From Coleofasciculus sp. S288 (GTDB lineage: Bacteria; Cyanobacteriota; Cyanobacteriia; Cyanobacteriales; Coleofasciculaceae): a stretch of 7,684 nt of DNA. Made by a program: the position numbers and the translations under genes. The DNA lies in the NCBI GenBank assembly GCA_020216575.1, contig JAIUYC010000151.1, positions 1 through 7,684 on the forward strand, read 5' to 3'. Position 1 is the first letter of the stretch, and each line of letters begins with the position of its first letter. Below the pieces are notes generated by a model. The model was not told where the DNA came from, ran no database searches, and worked only from the letters and a program-made list of their open reading frames with translations. Shown here one piece after another: positions 1 to 5,338 of this stretch.

Positions 1-4
1 AACT

Positions 5-116
5 ACTAACCACTAACCACTAACCACTAGCCACTAACCACTAACCACTAAGCACTAACCACTAACCACTAACCACTAACCACTGACAACTAACCACTAA
101 CCACTGACCGCTGACT
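5..116. repeat. Heptamer tandem array (ACTAACC)n, 16 units, upstream of lpxC
   Basis: A 7-bp period runs without a break from 5 to 116, giving 16 units. Most are ACTAACC; variants include ACTAGCC, ACTAAGC, ACTGACA, ACTGACC and GCTGACT, and decay is strongest at the right end. The array probably began before the window. It matches the class of short tandemly repeated repetitive (STRR) heptamers known in cyanobacteria. Each consensus unit carries TAA on the plus strand and TAG on the minus strand. Because 7 is not a multiple of 3, the array closes all six reading frames. It ends one base before the lpxC ATG and leaves no room for a Shine-Dalgarno sequence. Confidence 0.95.
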
Positions 117-117
117 A

Positions 118-1062
118 ATGAGTAGATACACCTTAGGGAGTGCGTTTGAATGTTCGGGCGTCGGACTTCATAGCGGTGTCCAGACAACGGTGCGGGTAAT
201 GCCAGCAGCGGCTGGAGAGGGACGGTATTTTATAAGGGTTGACCTGCCTGGAACTCCTGTTATCCCAGCGCGAGTGGACGCTGTTTCTGGGACAACTCTT
301 TCCACGGAACTCGAAGCCCCTACAGGGAACTGTACGGGTGAAAGCCATGACGTTTCTGCCACGGGAGATGTCCGCGTGCGAACAGTAGAACACCTATTGG
401 CAGCGCTGGCTGGTAGTGGTGTGGATGATGCGCGAATTGAGATTAATGGTCTGGAAGTGCCGCTTTTAGACGGTTCAGCACAACATTGGGTGGAAGCGAT
501 CGCTAATGTGGGCATTGTTGCTGGAGAAGGGCAGTTTGGGAATAGAGCGGCAGGGGAGGATGTTATCACTCGCATAGAGGTCGAAGACACTTCCTCTGCT
601 GTGAAATTACAGGAACCAATTTGGGTATATCAAGGGGATGCGTTTGTTGCTGCCCTGCCAGCACCCACAACGCGATTTACCTATGGGATTGACTTTGATG
701 TCCCCGCCATTGGAAATCAATGGCATAGCTGGACTCCCAGCCAAGAGAGTTTTGTGGATGCGATCGCTCCTGCCCGGACGTTTGGGCTAGTTCACCAAAT
801 TGACCAGTTGCGACAAGCCGGCTTAATTAAAGGGGGTAGCTTGGAAAATGCCCTGGTTTGTGGTAAACAAGGATGGCTTAATCCTCCCTTAAGATTTTCA
901 AATGAACCAGTGCGTCATAAACTTTTAGATTTAGTAGGGGATTTAAGTTTATTGGGAAACTTTCCTGTAGCTCACTTCCTCGCCTACAAAGCCAGTCACA
1001 ATTTGCATATCCAACTTGCCAAGAAGCTGGCTCAGCAAGTAGGTGGAAGGTTAGACAGTTGA
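118..1062 (+). CDS. lpxC: UDP-3-O-acyl-N-acetylglucosamine deacetylase LpxC
   Basis: LpxC is the zinc-dependent cytosolic enzyme that removes the acetyl group from UDP-3-O-acyl-GlcNAc, the committed step of lipid A synthesis. The 314-residue protein keeps the family landmarks: TVEHLLAAL (E91, H92), the RTFGL segment (220-224), HKLLD (H267, D271) followed by GD, and the late catalytic histidine in KASH (H294). By comparison with E. coli LpxC, H92, H267 and D271 should bind zinc. Two stretches look longer than in E. coli: about 14 residues near 69-87 and roughly 17 near 137-163. Both are rich in G, E, T and S. The ATG at 118 gives a normal N-terminus but has no ribosome binding site, because a heptamer array runs up to it. 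The stop codon lies in the first unit of the repeat that follows. fabZ is 132 bp downstream on the same strand. Confidence 0.96.
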   Translation: MSRYTLGSAFECSGVGLHSGVQTTVRVMPAAAGEGRYFIRVDLPGTPVIPARVDAVSGTTLSTELEAPTGNCTGESHDVSATGDVRVRTVEHLLAALAGSGVDDARIEINGLEVPLLDGSAQHWVEAIANVGIVAGEGQFGNRAAGEDVITRIEVEDTSSAVKLQEPIWVYQGDAFVAALPAPTTRFTYGIDFDVPAIGNQWHSWTPSQESFVDAIAPARTFGLVHQIDQLRQAGLIKGGSLENALVCGKQGWLNPPLRFSNEPVRHKLLDLVGDLSLLGNFPVAHFLAYKASHNLHIQLAKKLAQQVGGRLDS

Positions 1063-1104
1063 AGGTTGGAAGGTTGGAGCGTTAAAAGGTTGGAACGTTG
1101 GAAA
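1058..1104. repeat. Octamer tandem repeat (GTTGGAAN)n after lpxC
   Basis: After a GTTGAAG unit at 1058-1064, five 8-bp units follow in phase: GTTGGAAG, GTTGGAGC, GTTAAAAG, GTTGGAAC and GTTGGAAA. The lpxC stop codon TGA (1060-1062) is part of the first unit. The rest of the gap up to fabZ (1105-1194) has a direct repeat of CCTGCAATC at 1131 and 1170. I see no convincing promoter or terminator in it. Confidence 0.8.
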
Positions 1105-1194
1105 AACCTGCTGACCCAACCCCCTGAAATCCTGCAATCTCGCTAAGCTGAACGCCTACTAGCCTGCTACCTGCAATCCTCTATTCGCAAGCTC

Positions 1195-1707
1195 ATGTCC
1201 ATATTGACCGACCTTAACACTCATGATGATTCCACAGAACTCGCTAACGAGCCAGGCAACCAGTTATCTAACAAATCGGTTTTCACCCTTGAAGACATTC
1301 ACAAACTACTACCCCATCGCTATCCGTTCTCACTGGTTGATCGAATCATTGAATATGTTCCAGGACAACGAGCCGTTGGACTCAAAAACGTCACATATAA
1401 TGAGCCGTATTTTCAAGGACATTTTCCCGGACGTCCCTTGATGCCTGGGGTGATGATTGTGGAAGCAATGGCTCAGGTTGGTGGCATTGTCTTGACCCAG
1501 CTACCTGACAGTCCAGGTGGATTATTTGTCTTTGCTGGTATTGACGAAGTGCGCTTCCGGCGTCCCGTAGTTCCGGGCGACCAACTGATAATGACAGCGG
1601 AACTGTTGTCCGTCAAGCGCCGTCGTTTTGGCAAGATGCAGGTACGTGCGGTCGTTGATGGTCAGCGAGTCGCTGAAGGCAAATTGATGTTTTCTCTCGT
1701 TGAGTGA
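1195..1707 (+). CDS. fabZ: 3-hydroxyacyl-[acyl-carrier-protein] dehydratase FabZ
   Basis: FabZ dehydrates 3-hydroxyacyl-ACP to trans-2-enoyl-ACP in type II fatty acid synthesis. It competes with LpxA for the 3-hydroxyacyl-ACP pool, which explains its place in the lpx cluster. The 170-residue protein is a single hot-dog domain. It has LLPHRYPF (38-45) and the active-site block [20 protein letters not shown] (75-94). H76 and E90 are 14 residues apart, the spacing of the catalytic pair in characterised FabZ enzymes. About 25 polar residues precede the conserved domain, making it longer than E. coli FabZ (151 aa). The ATG at 1195 has no clear ribosome binding site. The coding region is followed at once by a perfect 9-bp stem-loop. 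Confidence 0.96.
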   Translation: MSILTDLNTHDDSTELANEPGNQLSNKSVFTLEDIHKLLPHRYPFSLVDRIIEYVPGQRAVGLKNVTYNEPYFQGHFPGRPLMPGVMIVEAMAQVGGIVLTQLPDSPGGLFVFAGIDEVRFRRPVVPGDQLIMTAELLSVKRRRFGKMQVRAVVDGQRVAEGKLMFSLVE

Positions 1708-1713
1708 CATCTT

Positions 1714-1743
1714 CCCACACCAAATCAAAAATTATGGTGTGGG
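1714..1743 (+). other. Stem-loop just after fabZ (9-bp stem, 12-nt loop)
   Basis: CCCACACCA (1714-1722) and TGGTGTGGG (1735-1743) are perfect reverse complements separated by 12 A/T-rich bases. The hairpin starts seven bases after the fabZ stop codon. No T tract follows, so it is a weak terminator candidate and may instead be a 3'-end stabiliser or a palindromic repeat. CTTCC occurs on both sides (1711-1715 and 1744-1748), partly inside the stem. The rest of the gap, 1744-1926, holds a GC-rich patch with two direct CGCTAA copies (1756 and 1774). I can support no gene there. Confidence 0.6.
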
Positions 1744-1926
1744 CTTCCTACCGTGCGCTAACGCGCCCCGCTTCGCTAATACGATGGACATTCCTGTTAA
1801 AAATGGCTGGCTATTGGTCAACGGCTTGAAACTTAGAAGGTTGAATGTTCCCGTACTGCACAGCAGAACCCGAAAGGTGGCCTCAGGTAGGAATTCCCAA
1901 AGGGAAGGTTAGCAAAATAACGGCGA

Positions 1927-1968
1927 CTGTAACCTGTAACCTGTAACCTGTAATCTGCAACCTGCAAC
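1927..1968. repeat. Heptamer tandem array (CTGTAAC)n, 6 units
   Basis: Three CTGTAAC units, one CTGTAAT and two CTGCAAC follow in exact 7-bp phase. The sequence differs from the arrays before lpxC and lpxB, so this is a separate heptamer family. It lies 33 bp upstream of the lpxA start. Confidence 0.92.
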
Positions 1969-1977
1969 CTTTCGTCA

Positions 1978-1998
1978 GACTCAAGACTCAGGACTAGA
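1978..1998. repeat. Short heptamer array GACTCAA/GACTCAG/GACTAGA, 3 units
   Basis: Three 7-bp units sit in phase directly upstream of lpxA. The second and third supply the AGGA that is the only ribosome-binding-like sequence for lpxA. With three units and some decay this is weaker evidence than the longer arrays. Confidence 0.6.
1990..1993 (+). promoter_or_regulatory. Candidate ribosome binding site AGGA for lpxA
   Basis: AGGA ends eight bases before the TTG at 2002. It supports TTG as the initiation codon, and that start gives an N-terminus of normal LpxA length. The motif is short and could be fortuitous. Confidence 0.45.
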
Positions 1999-2001
1999 CA
2001 A

Positions 2002-2811
2002 TTGGCAACACTGATTCATCCCACTGCTGTTATCCACCCTGGTGCTGAACTCCACCCAACGGTTCAGATTGGTCCCTATGCGGTAATTGGGGATAATGTG
2101 AAGGTTGGTTCAGAAACGATTATCGGTGCTCATGTGGTGCTCGAAGGTCCAACAGAGATTGGAGCCAGAAATCGCATCTTTCCTGGAGCGGCAATTGGCT
2201 TGGAACCCCAAGACCTAAAGTATAATGGCGCTCCTAGCTGGGTCACAATTGGCGATGACAATCTGATTCGCGAGTACGTTACCATTAACCGAGCAACGGG
2301 GGCGGGTCAAGCAACGCTGATTGGAAATGGCAATTTGCTTATGGCATACGTTCATGTCGCTCACAACTGCGCGATCGCAAACTCGGTTGTGATTGCCAAC
2401 GGAGTAGCGCTGGCAGGCCACGTTCACATCGAGTCAAGAGCAACAATTGGCGGAGTTTTGGGAATTCATCAGTTTGTCCACATTGGGCGTCTAGCGATGG
2501 TGGGTGGAATGAGTCGCATTGATCGCGATGTACCCCCCTATATGCTAGTGGAGGGAAATCCGGCTCGGGTGCGATCGCTAAATTTGGTTGGACTCAAACG
2601 TGCTGGGATAACAACGGAGCAGATGAGCCAGCTCAAAAAAGCCTTCCGGACTCTCTATCGCTCCGGACACACGTTGAGCCAAGCCCTAGAAAATCTAGAG
2701 CTGTTACCAGAGAGCGAACACTTGCAGCACCTGCGCCGTTTTTTGCAGCTATCCCAAATGGAAGGACGCCGGGGTTTAATTCCCAGTCGTCGCCTCAAGC
2801 GGGAGGAGTGA
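2002..2811 (+). CDS. lpxA: Acyl-ACP:UDP-N-acetylglucosamine O-acyltransferase LpxA (TTG start)
   Basis: LpxA transfers a 3-hydroxyacyl chain from ACP to the 3-OH of UDP-GlcNAc, the first step of lipid A synthesis. The 269-residue protein begins with HPTAV and continues as hexapeptide repeats of a left-handed beta helix to about residue 185. It ends in the helical domain with the GLKR (197-200) and YRSGHTL segments. VHVAHNC (117-123) contains H118 and H121; H121 matches the catalytic H125 of E. coli. VGG (167-169) puts G169 at the place of E. coli G173, the acyl-length ruler. A glycine there is known to admit a long chain, so a C14-like preference is my inference. TTG at 2002 is chosen because it gives the normal N-terminus and has AGGA eight bases upstream. 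lpxB follows after an unusually long 353-bp gap filled with repeats. Confidence 0.96.
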   Translation: MATLIHPTAVIHPGAELHPTVQIGPYAVIGDNVKVGSETIIGAHVVLEGPTEIGARNRIFPGAAIGLEPQDLKYNGAPSWVTIGDDNLIREYVTINRATGAGQATLIGNGNLLMAYVHVAHNCAIANSVVIANGVALAGHVHIESRATIGGVLGIHQFVHIGRLAMVGGMSRIDRDVPPYMLVEGNPARVRSLNLVGLKRAGITTEQMSQLKKAFRTLYRSGHTLSQALENLELLPESEHLQHLRRFLQLSQMEGRRGLIPSRRLKREE

Positions 2812-2817
2812 GTTATT

Positions 2818-2852
2818 CGATTTTGGATTTGCGATTTTGGATTTTGGATTTA
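2818..2852. repeat. Heptamer array (GGATTTT)n, 5 units, left arm of an inverted pair
   Basis: The units CGATTTT, GGATTTG, CGATTTT, GGATTTT and GGATTTA are in 7-bp phase and start six bases after the lpxA stop codon. They are the reverse complement of the AAAATCC array at 3055-3108. The outermost units are exact complements (CGATTTT and AAAATCG). In RNA the two arrays could pair across about 200 bases. Confidence 0.9.
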
Positions 2853-2857
2853 CCTCA

Positions 2858-2989
2858 TAAGCTGCCAGAGCATCTCGCATTGCATATTCGGATATAGGGG
2901 TTAAAGAGGAAGGGGCAAAGGCAATCCCCTTTGACCTTTGCCCTAAAACCACTTTGCTTCATAGTGCAACTTAAATGCGCGGCAGCTTA
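2858..2989. mobile_element. Candidate MITE, 132 bp, with inverted termini and 5-bp target duplication
   Basis: TAAGCTGCC (2858-2866) and GGCAGCTTA (2981-2989) are perfect 9-bp inverted termini. Further matches extend inward: GCAT 2870 with ATGC 2975, and TTGCA 2880 with TGCAA 2965. CCTCA flanks both ends directly (2853-2857 and 2990-2994), as expected for a 5-bp target duplication. The interior has no coding frame. It has a central hairpin, GGGCAAAGG 2913-2921 with CCTTTGCCC 2935-2943. The element sits between two inverted heptamer arrays in the lpxA-lpxB gap. The parent transposase family cannot be told from the sequence alone. A chance palindrome with a chance flanking repeat is the alternative. 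Confidence 0.6.
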
Positions 2990-3054
2990 CCTCACATGTA
3001 GAGGCTTGAGATGCGAGGATTATCCCTATACCTGAAGGCAGGGGCATGTTTTTT

Positions 3055-3108
3055 AATCCAAAATCCAAAATCCAAAATCCAAAATCCAAAATCTAAAATC
3101 TAAAATCG
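3055..3108. repeat. Heptamer array (AAAATCC)n, 7 units, right arm of an inverted pair
   Basis: A partial unit (3055-3059) is followed by four AAAATCC, two AAAATCT and one AAAATCG, all in 7-bp phase. It mirrors the GGATTTT array at 2818-2852. The 202-bp spacer between the arms holds the candidate MITE and 65 bp (2990-3054) in which I see no further feature. Confidence 0.95.
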
Positions 3109-3135
3109 CCTCGGTCAGTTGTCCGTTATTTTCCT

Positions 3136-3163
3136 ACTAACCACTAACCACTAACGACTGGCC
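3136..3163. repeat. Heptamer array (ACTAACC)n, 4 units, abutting lpxB
   Basis: ACTAACC, ACTAACC, ACTAACG and ACTGGCC run in phase. This is the same family as the array before lpxC. As there, it ends exactly one base before the ATG, and no ribosome binding site is visible. Confidence 0.88.
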
Positions 3164-3164
3164 A

Positions 3165-4409
3165 ATGACACGTAAAACAATCTTTATCAGCACTGGAGAG
3201 GTTTCTGGCGATTTGCAAGGAGCCATGCTGATTGACGCCCTCAAACGTCAAGGTTTGGCAGCAGGGTTGGAGTTAGAGATTGTAGCTCTAGGGGGCGACA
3301 GAATGGCAAAGGCTGGAGCCACACTGTTGGGTGACACAACCAGCATTGGTTCTGTGGGGCTTCTGGAATCTCTGCCCTTTGTGCTGCCAACCCTGCAAAT
3401 CCAACGTCGTGCTAAACACTACCTCCAGCAACACTCGCCGGATTTGGTGGTGCTGATTGATTACATGGGGCCCAATCTAAGCATTGGCAGTTTTGTCCGG
3501 CGTCAGTTCCCGCAAGTGCCGATCGCCTATTACATCGCTCCTCAAGAGTGGGTGTGGTCTCTTTCTCCTCGCAACACGGCGAGAATTGTCGAGATGACAG
3601 ACCGCCTGTTAGCAATTTTCCCAGAGGAAGCCCGTTACTTTGAAAAAAAAGGTGCGTCTGTCGGGTGGGTAGGACATCCCCTAGTAGATAGGATGCAATC
3701 GAGTCCCAGCCGAGAGGAGGCGCGGAAAGCGCTAGGAATTGAACCGGAGCAAATTGCGATCGCTCTTTTCCCAGCATCCAGACGCCAAGAACTCAAGTAC
3801 ATGATGCCGATAGTCTTTGAGGCAGCCAAGCAACTTCAAGAGCAACTAGGGAAGGGGGAATGGAAAAATAATGCTTCCATCCCCAATTCCCAATTCCCAA
3901 TTCCCAATTCCCAAACTTCACTCTTTTGGATTCCCCTGTCTCTAGAAGCCTATCGTCGTCCGATTGAAGCCGCTATTGAGCGTTATGGGTTGCGTGCCAC
4001 TCTCGTTACGGGCAAAACTCAGGAGGTGCTGGCAGCAGCGGATTTAGCGATTACTAAGTCTGGCACCGTGAATTTGGAACTAGCACTTTTAGACGTTCCC
4101 CAAGTGGTTTTCTACCGAGTCAGTGCTTTAACGTACTGGATTGGTCGTAATTTCTTGAAGTTTTCCATTCCCTTCATGTCACCACCTAACTTGGTGGTGA
4201 TGCGCTCCATTGTGCCGGAGTTGCTCCAAGAGCAAGCGACACCAGAAAATATTGTTCAGGAAGCTTTAGAACTTCTCTTCAACTCTGATAGGCGTCGGCA
4301 AACGCTGGCAGACTATCAGGAAATGCGCCAATTAATCGGGGAAGTCGGAGTATGCGATCGCGCTGCCTGTGAAATCCTCCAGTTATTGCAGCTCGGTAGA
4401 CATTCGTGA
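3165..4409 (+). CDS. lpxB: Lipid-A-disaccharide synthase LpxB with a repeat-derived insert
   Basis: LpxB, a GT19 glycosyltransferase peripheral to the inner membrane, joins UDP-2,3-diacylglucosamine to lipid X to form the tetraacyl disaccharide 1-phosphate. Family motifs appear in order: STGEVSGDLQGA (9-20), SVGLLESLP (63-71), IDYMGPN (98-104; D99 matches E. coli D98), YYIAPQEWVWS (122-132), VGHPLVD (169-175), PASRRQE (203-209; R206 matches E. coli R201), TKSGTVNLELAL (297-308) and NLVVMR (342-347). The 414 residues exceed the 382 of E. coli. About 20 extra residues fall near 230-251 and read IPNSQFPIPNSQ, the translation of an in-frame CAATTCC heptamer array. The frame is intact on both sides, so the gene appears functional. 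The ATG at 3165 has no ribosome binding site and follows directly on a heptamer array. The stop codon forms the edge of a large palindrome. Confidence 0.95.
   Translation: MTRKTIFISTGEVSGDLQGAMLIDALKRQGLAAGLELEIVALGGDRMAKAGATLLGDTTSIGSVGLLESLPFVLPTLQIQRRAKHYLQQHSPDLVVLIDYMGPNLSIGSFVRRQFPQVPIAYYIAPQEWVWSLSPRNTARIVEMTDRLLAIFPEEARYFEKKGASVGWVGHPLVDRMQSSPSREEARKALGIEPEQIAIALFPASRRQELKYMMPIVFEAAKQLQEQLGKGEWKNNASIPNSQFPIPNSQTSLFWIPLSLEAYRRPIEAAIERYGLRATLVTGKTQEVLAAADLAITKSGTVNLELALLDVPQVVFYRVSALTYWIGRNFLKFSIPFMSPPNLVVMRSIVPELLQEQATPENIVQEALELLFNSDRRRQTLADYQEMRQLIGEVGVCDRAACEILQLLQLGRHS
3883..3914. repeat. Heptamer array (CCAATTC)n inside lpxB
   Basis: Four full CCAATTC units and a trailing CCAA lie within the lpxB frame at about residues 240-250. 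The unit has no stop codon in any plus-strand frame, so the array can be translated whatever its phase. Just upstream, GGGGAATGGAA (3855-3865) can pair with TTCCATCCCC (3875-3884) with one bulged base. This suggests that the inserted piece is a hairpin plus an array. Confidence 0.93.
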
Positions 4410-4541
4410 AATCTTCCTCTAGTTACTCCCTTCCCTCTTGAAGATTACCTATTTTTTTTTACAAACCACAGAGGCACTCCAGGACGCAGAGGTAAACAAG
4501 AGATAGGTAATCTTAAGGCAGAAAGGGAGTAAAAGATTTCA
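4407..4541. repeat. Imperfect palindrome of 135 bp starting on the lpxB stop codon
   Basis: Three blocks pair in nested order: TGAAATCTT 4407-4415 with AAGATTTCA 4533-4541, TTACTCCCTT 4423-4432 with AAGGGAGTAA 4523-4532, and AAGATTACCTAT 4441-4452 with ATAGGTAATCTT 4503-4514. The left arm has a 7-base bulge (4416-4422), and there is an internal loop. The tip holds a 9-bp-period repeat in three units (CACAGAGGC, ACTCCAGGA, CGCAGAGGT at 4467-4493). I found no flanking target duplication. It may be a non-autonomous element or an RNA-level structure at the end of the lpx transcript. Confidence 0.8.
4410..4460 (+). terminator. Possible intrinsic terminator after lpxB
   Basis: AATCTTC (4410-4416) pairs with GAAGATT (4440-4446) across a 23-nt loop. 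Nine Ts follow at 4452-4460, five bases after the stem. The stem is AT-rich and the loop is long, so it is weak by bacterial standards. It uses bases that the larger palindrome also needs, so the two folds exclude each other. Confidence 0.35.
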
Positions 4542-4578
4542 AAAATTGGGGTAGGGCAACTAGTTAGACTTTGGATTT

Positions 4579-4585
4579 AAAGGGG
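4579..4585 (+). promoter_or_regulatory. Ribosome binding site AAAGGGG for the Uma2 gene
   Basis: The purine-rich AAAGGGG ends seven bases before the ATG at 4593. It favours this start over the in-frame ATG at codon 6. It is the clearest ribosome binding site in the window and contrasts with the lpx genes, most of which lack one. Confidence 0.65.
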
Positions 4586-4592
4586 TTAAAAA

Positions 4593-5231
4593 ATGTTATT
4601 GGAGCTAATGCGATTCAGCGTACCACCAGGACAGCGAGTTTTGCTTCATGATGTAAGCTGGCAAGAATTTGAAGAGATTTTAGACGAGTTGGGGGAACAC
4701 CGTGCTGCTCGAATTGCTTATAACGATGGAACCCTGGAGATTATGACGCCACTGCCAGAGCATGAAGATGACAAAGAAATTATTGGAGACTTAATTAAAG
4801 CAATTTTAGAAGAGTTCGATATTGAATTTAGAAGTCTCGGTTCGACGACGTTTAAGAATCAGGAGATGGTCAAGGGGATAGAGCCTGACCAATGCTTTTA
4901 TATTCAGAATGAGGCAGCGATTCGAGGGAAAAAACGACTTGACCTGACTGTCGATCCGCCCCCGGATTTGGGGCTTGAAATTGATATTACCTCTCGTACC
5001 CATCCCAGCATTTATGAGGCATTGAAGGTTCCTGAACTCTGGCGGTTTGAAAAGGGTAAGCTACAAATCAATGTGTTGCGAGAGGCAAACTATGTGGAAT
5101 CTCCAGAAAGCCCAACTTTTCCTGGATTGCCCTTAACTCAAGTGATTCCGCAGTATTTAGAACGGAGTAAAACGGCAGGTAGAAATGCGACATTAAAGGC
5201 GTTTCGCGCTTGGGTGAGAGAACAAGTTTAG
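4593..5231 (+). CDS. Uma2 family (DUF820) endonuclease-fold protein
   Basis: This 212-residue protein matches the Uma2/DUF820 family, a PD-(D/E)xK nuclease-like fold found in many copies in filamentous cyanobacteria. Visible parts are the N-terminal SWQEFEEIL (22-30), YNDGTLEIMTP (43-53), EPDQCFYI (97-104, the family's PDxxxY-like block), PDLGLEIDITSRT (124-136, with D125, E129 and D131) and YEALKVPELWRF (141-152, with K145 a possible active-site lysine). No signal peptide or membrane segment is seen. The biological role of the family is not settled. A nuclease activity is inferred from the fold, and links to mobile elements have been proposed. It stands alone, 183 bp after lpxB and convergent with the next gene, so it is probably not part of the lipid A operon. 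Confidence 0.88.
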   Translation: MLLELMRFSVPPGQRVLLHDVSWQEFEEILDELGEHRAARIAYNDGTLEIMTPLPEHEDDKEIIGDLIKAILEEFDIEFRSLGSTTFKNQEMVKGIEPDQCFYIQNEAAIRGKKRLDLTVDPPPDLGLEIDITSRTHPSIYEALKVPELWRFEKGKLQINVLREANYVESPESPTFPGLPLTQVIPQYLERSKTAGRNATLKAFRAWVREQV

Positions 5232-5264
5232 ATTTCAGATTTGTAAAGAAGCAACCAATCACTA

Positions 5265-5285
5265 ATTTCCAATTCCCCATTTCCC
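5265..5285. repeat. Short heptamer array ATTTCCA/ATTCCCC/ATTTCCC
   Basis: Three 7-bp units lie in phase between the convergent Uma2 and ATPase genes. They resemble a phase-shifted form of the CCAATTC family found inside lpxB. The array is short and degenerate. Confidence 0.55.
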
Positions 5286-5318
5286 AAGTATCTGTTGCAA
5301 CCAAAAAGTAAAATGGTA

Positions 5319-5338
5319 TTAGTTAGCTTTAGTTAGCT
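5319..5338. repeat. Direct repeat TTAGTTAGCT x2 over the ATPase stop codon
   Basis: Two perfect adjacent 10-bp copies (5319-5328 and 5329-5338). The second covers the minus-strand stop codon (TAA, bases 5333-5335) and the final serine codon of the ATPase gene. Confidence 0.7.

Noticed and set aside
1..116. Regular repeats that might be read as a CRISPR array or a telomere-like sequence
   Set aside because: Units are 7 bp and directly adjacent with no spacers. This fits cyanobacterial STRR arrays, not CRISPR.
168..590. Open minus-strand frames over lpxC (also 133-393)
   Set aside because: They lie fully within lpxC, have unlikely composition and no recognisable motif. The plus strand has all LpxC catalytic residues.
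1700..1912. 70-codon plus-strand frame overlapping the end of fabZ
   Set aside because: It runs through a stem-loop and a GC-rich patch, has no ribosome binding site and resembles no known family.
3840..3925. A frameshift or pseudogene in lpxB caused by the internal array
   Set aside because: Conserved LpxB motifs continue in the same frame on both sides (PASRRQE before, TKSGTVNLELAL and NLVVMR after).
4407..4541. Calling the palindrome a MITE outright
   Set aside because: No direct duplication flanks the outer arms, and the left edge coincides with the lpxB stop codon. It is kept as an inverted repeat only.
4410..4592. Uma2 gene as part of the lpx operon
   Set aside because: A possible terminator and a large palindrome separate them, the Uma2 gene has its own strong ribosome binding site, and no functional link to lipid A is known.
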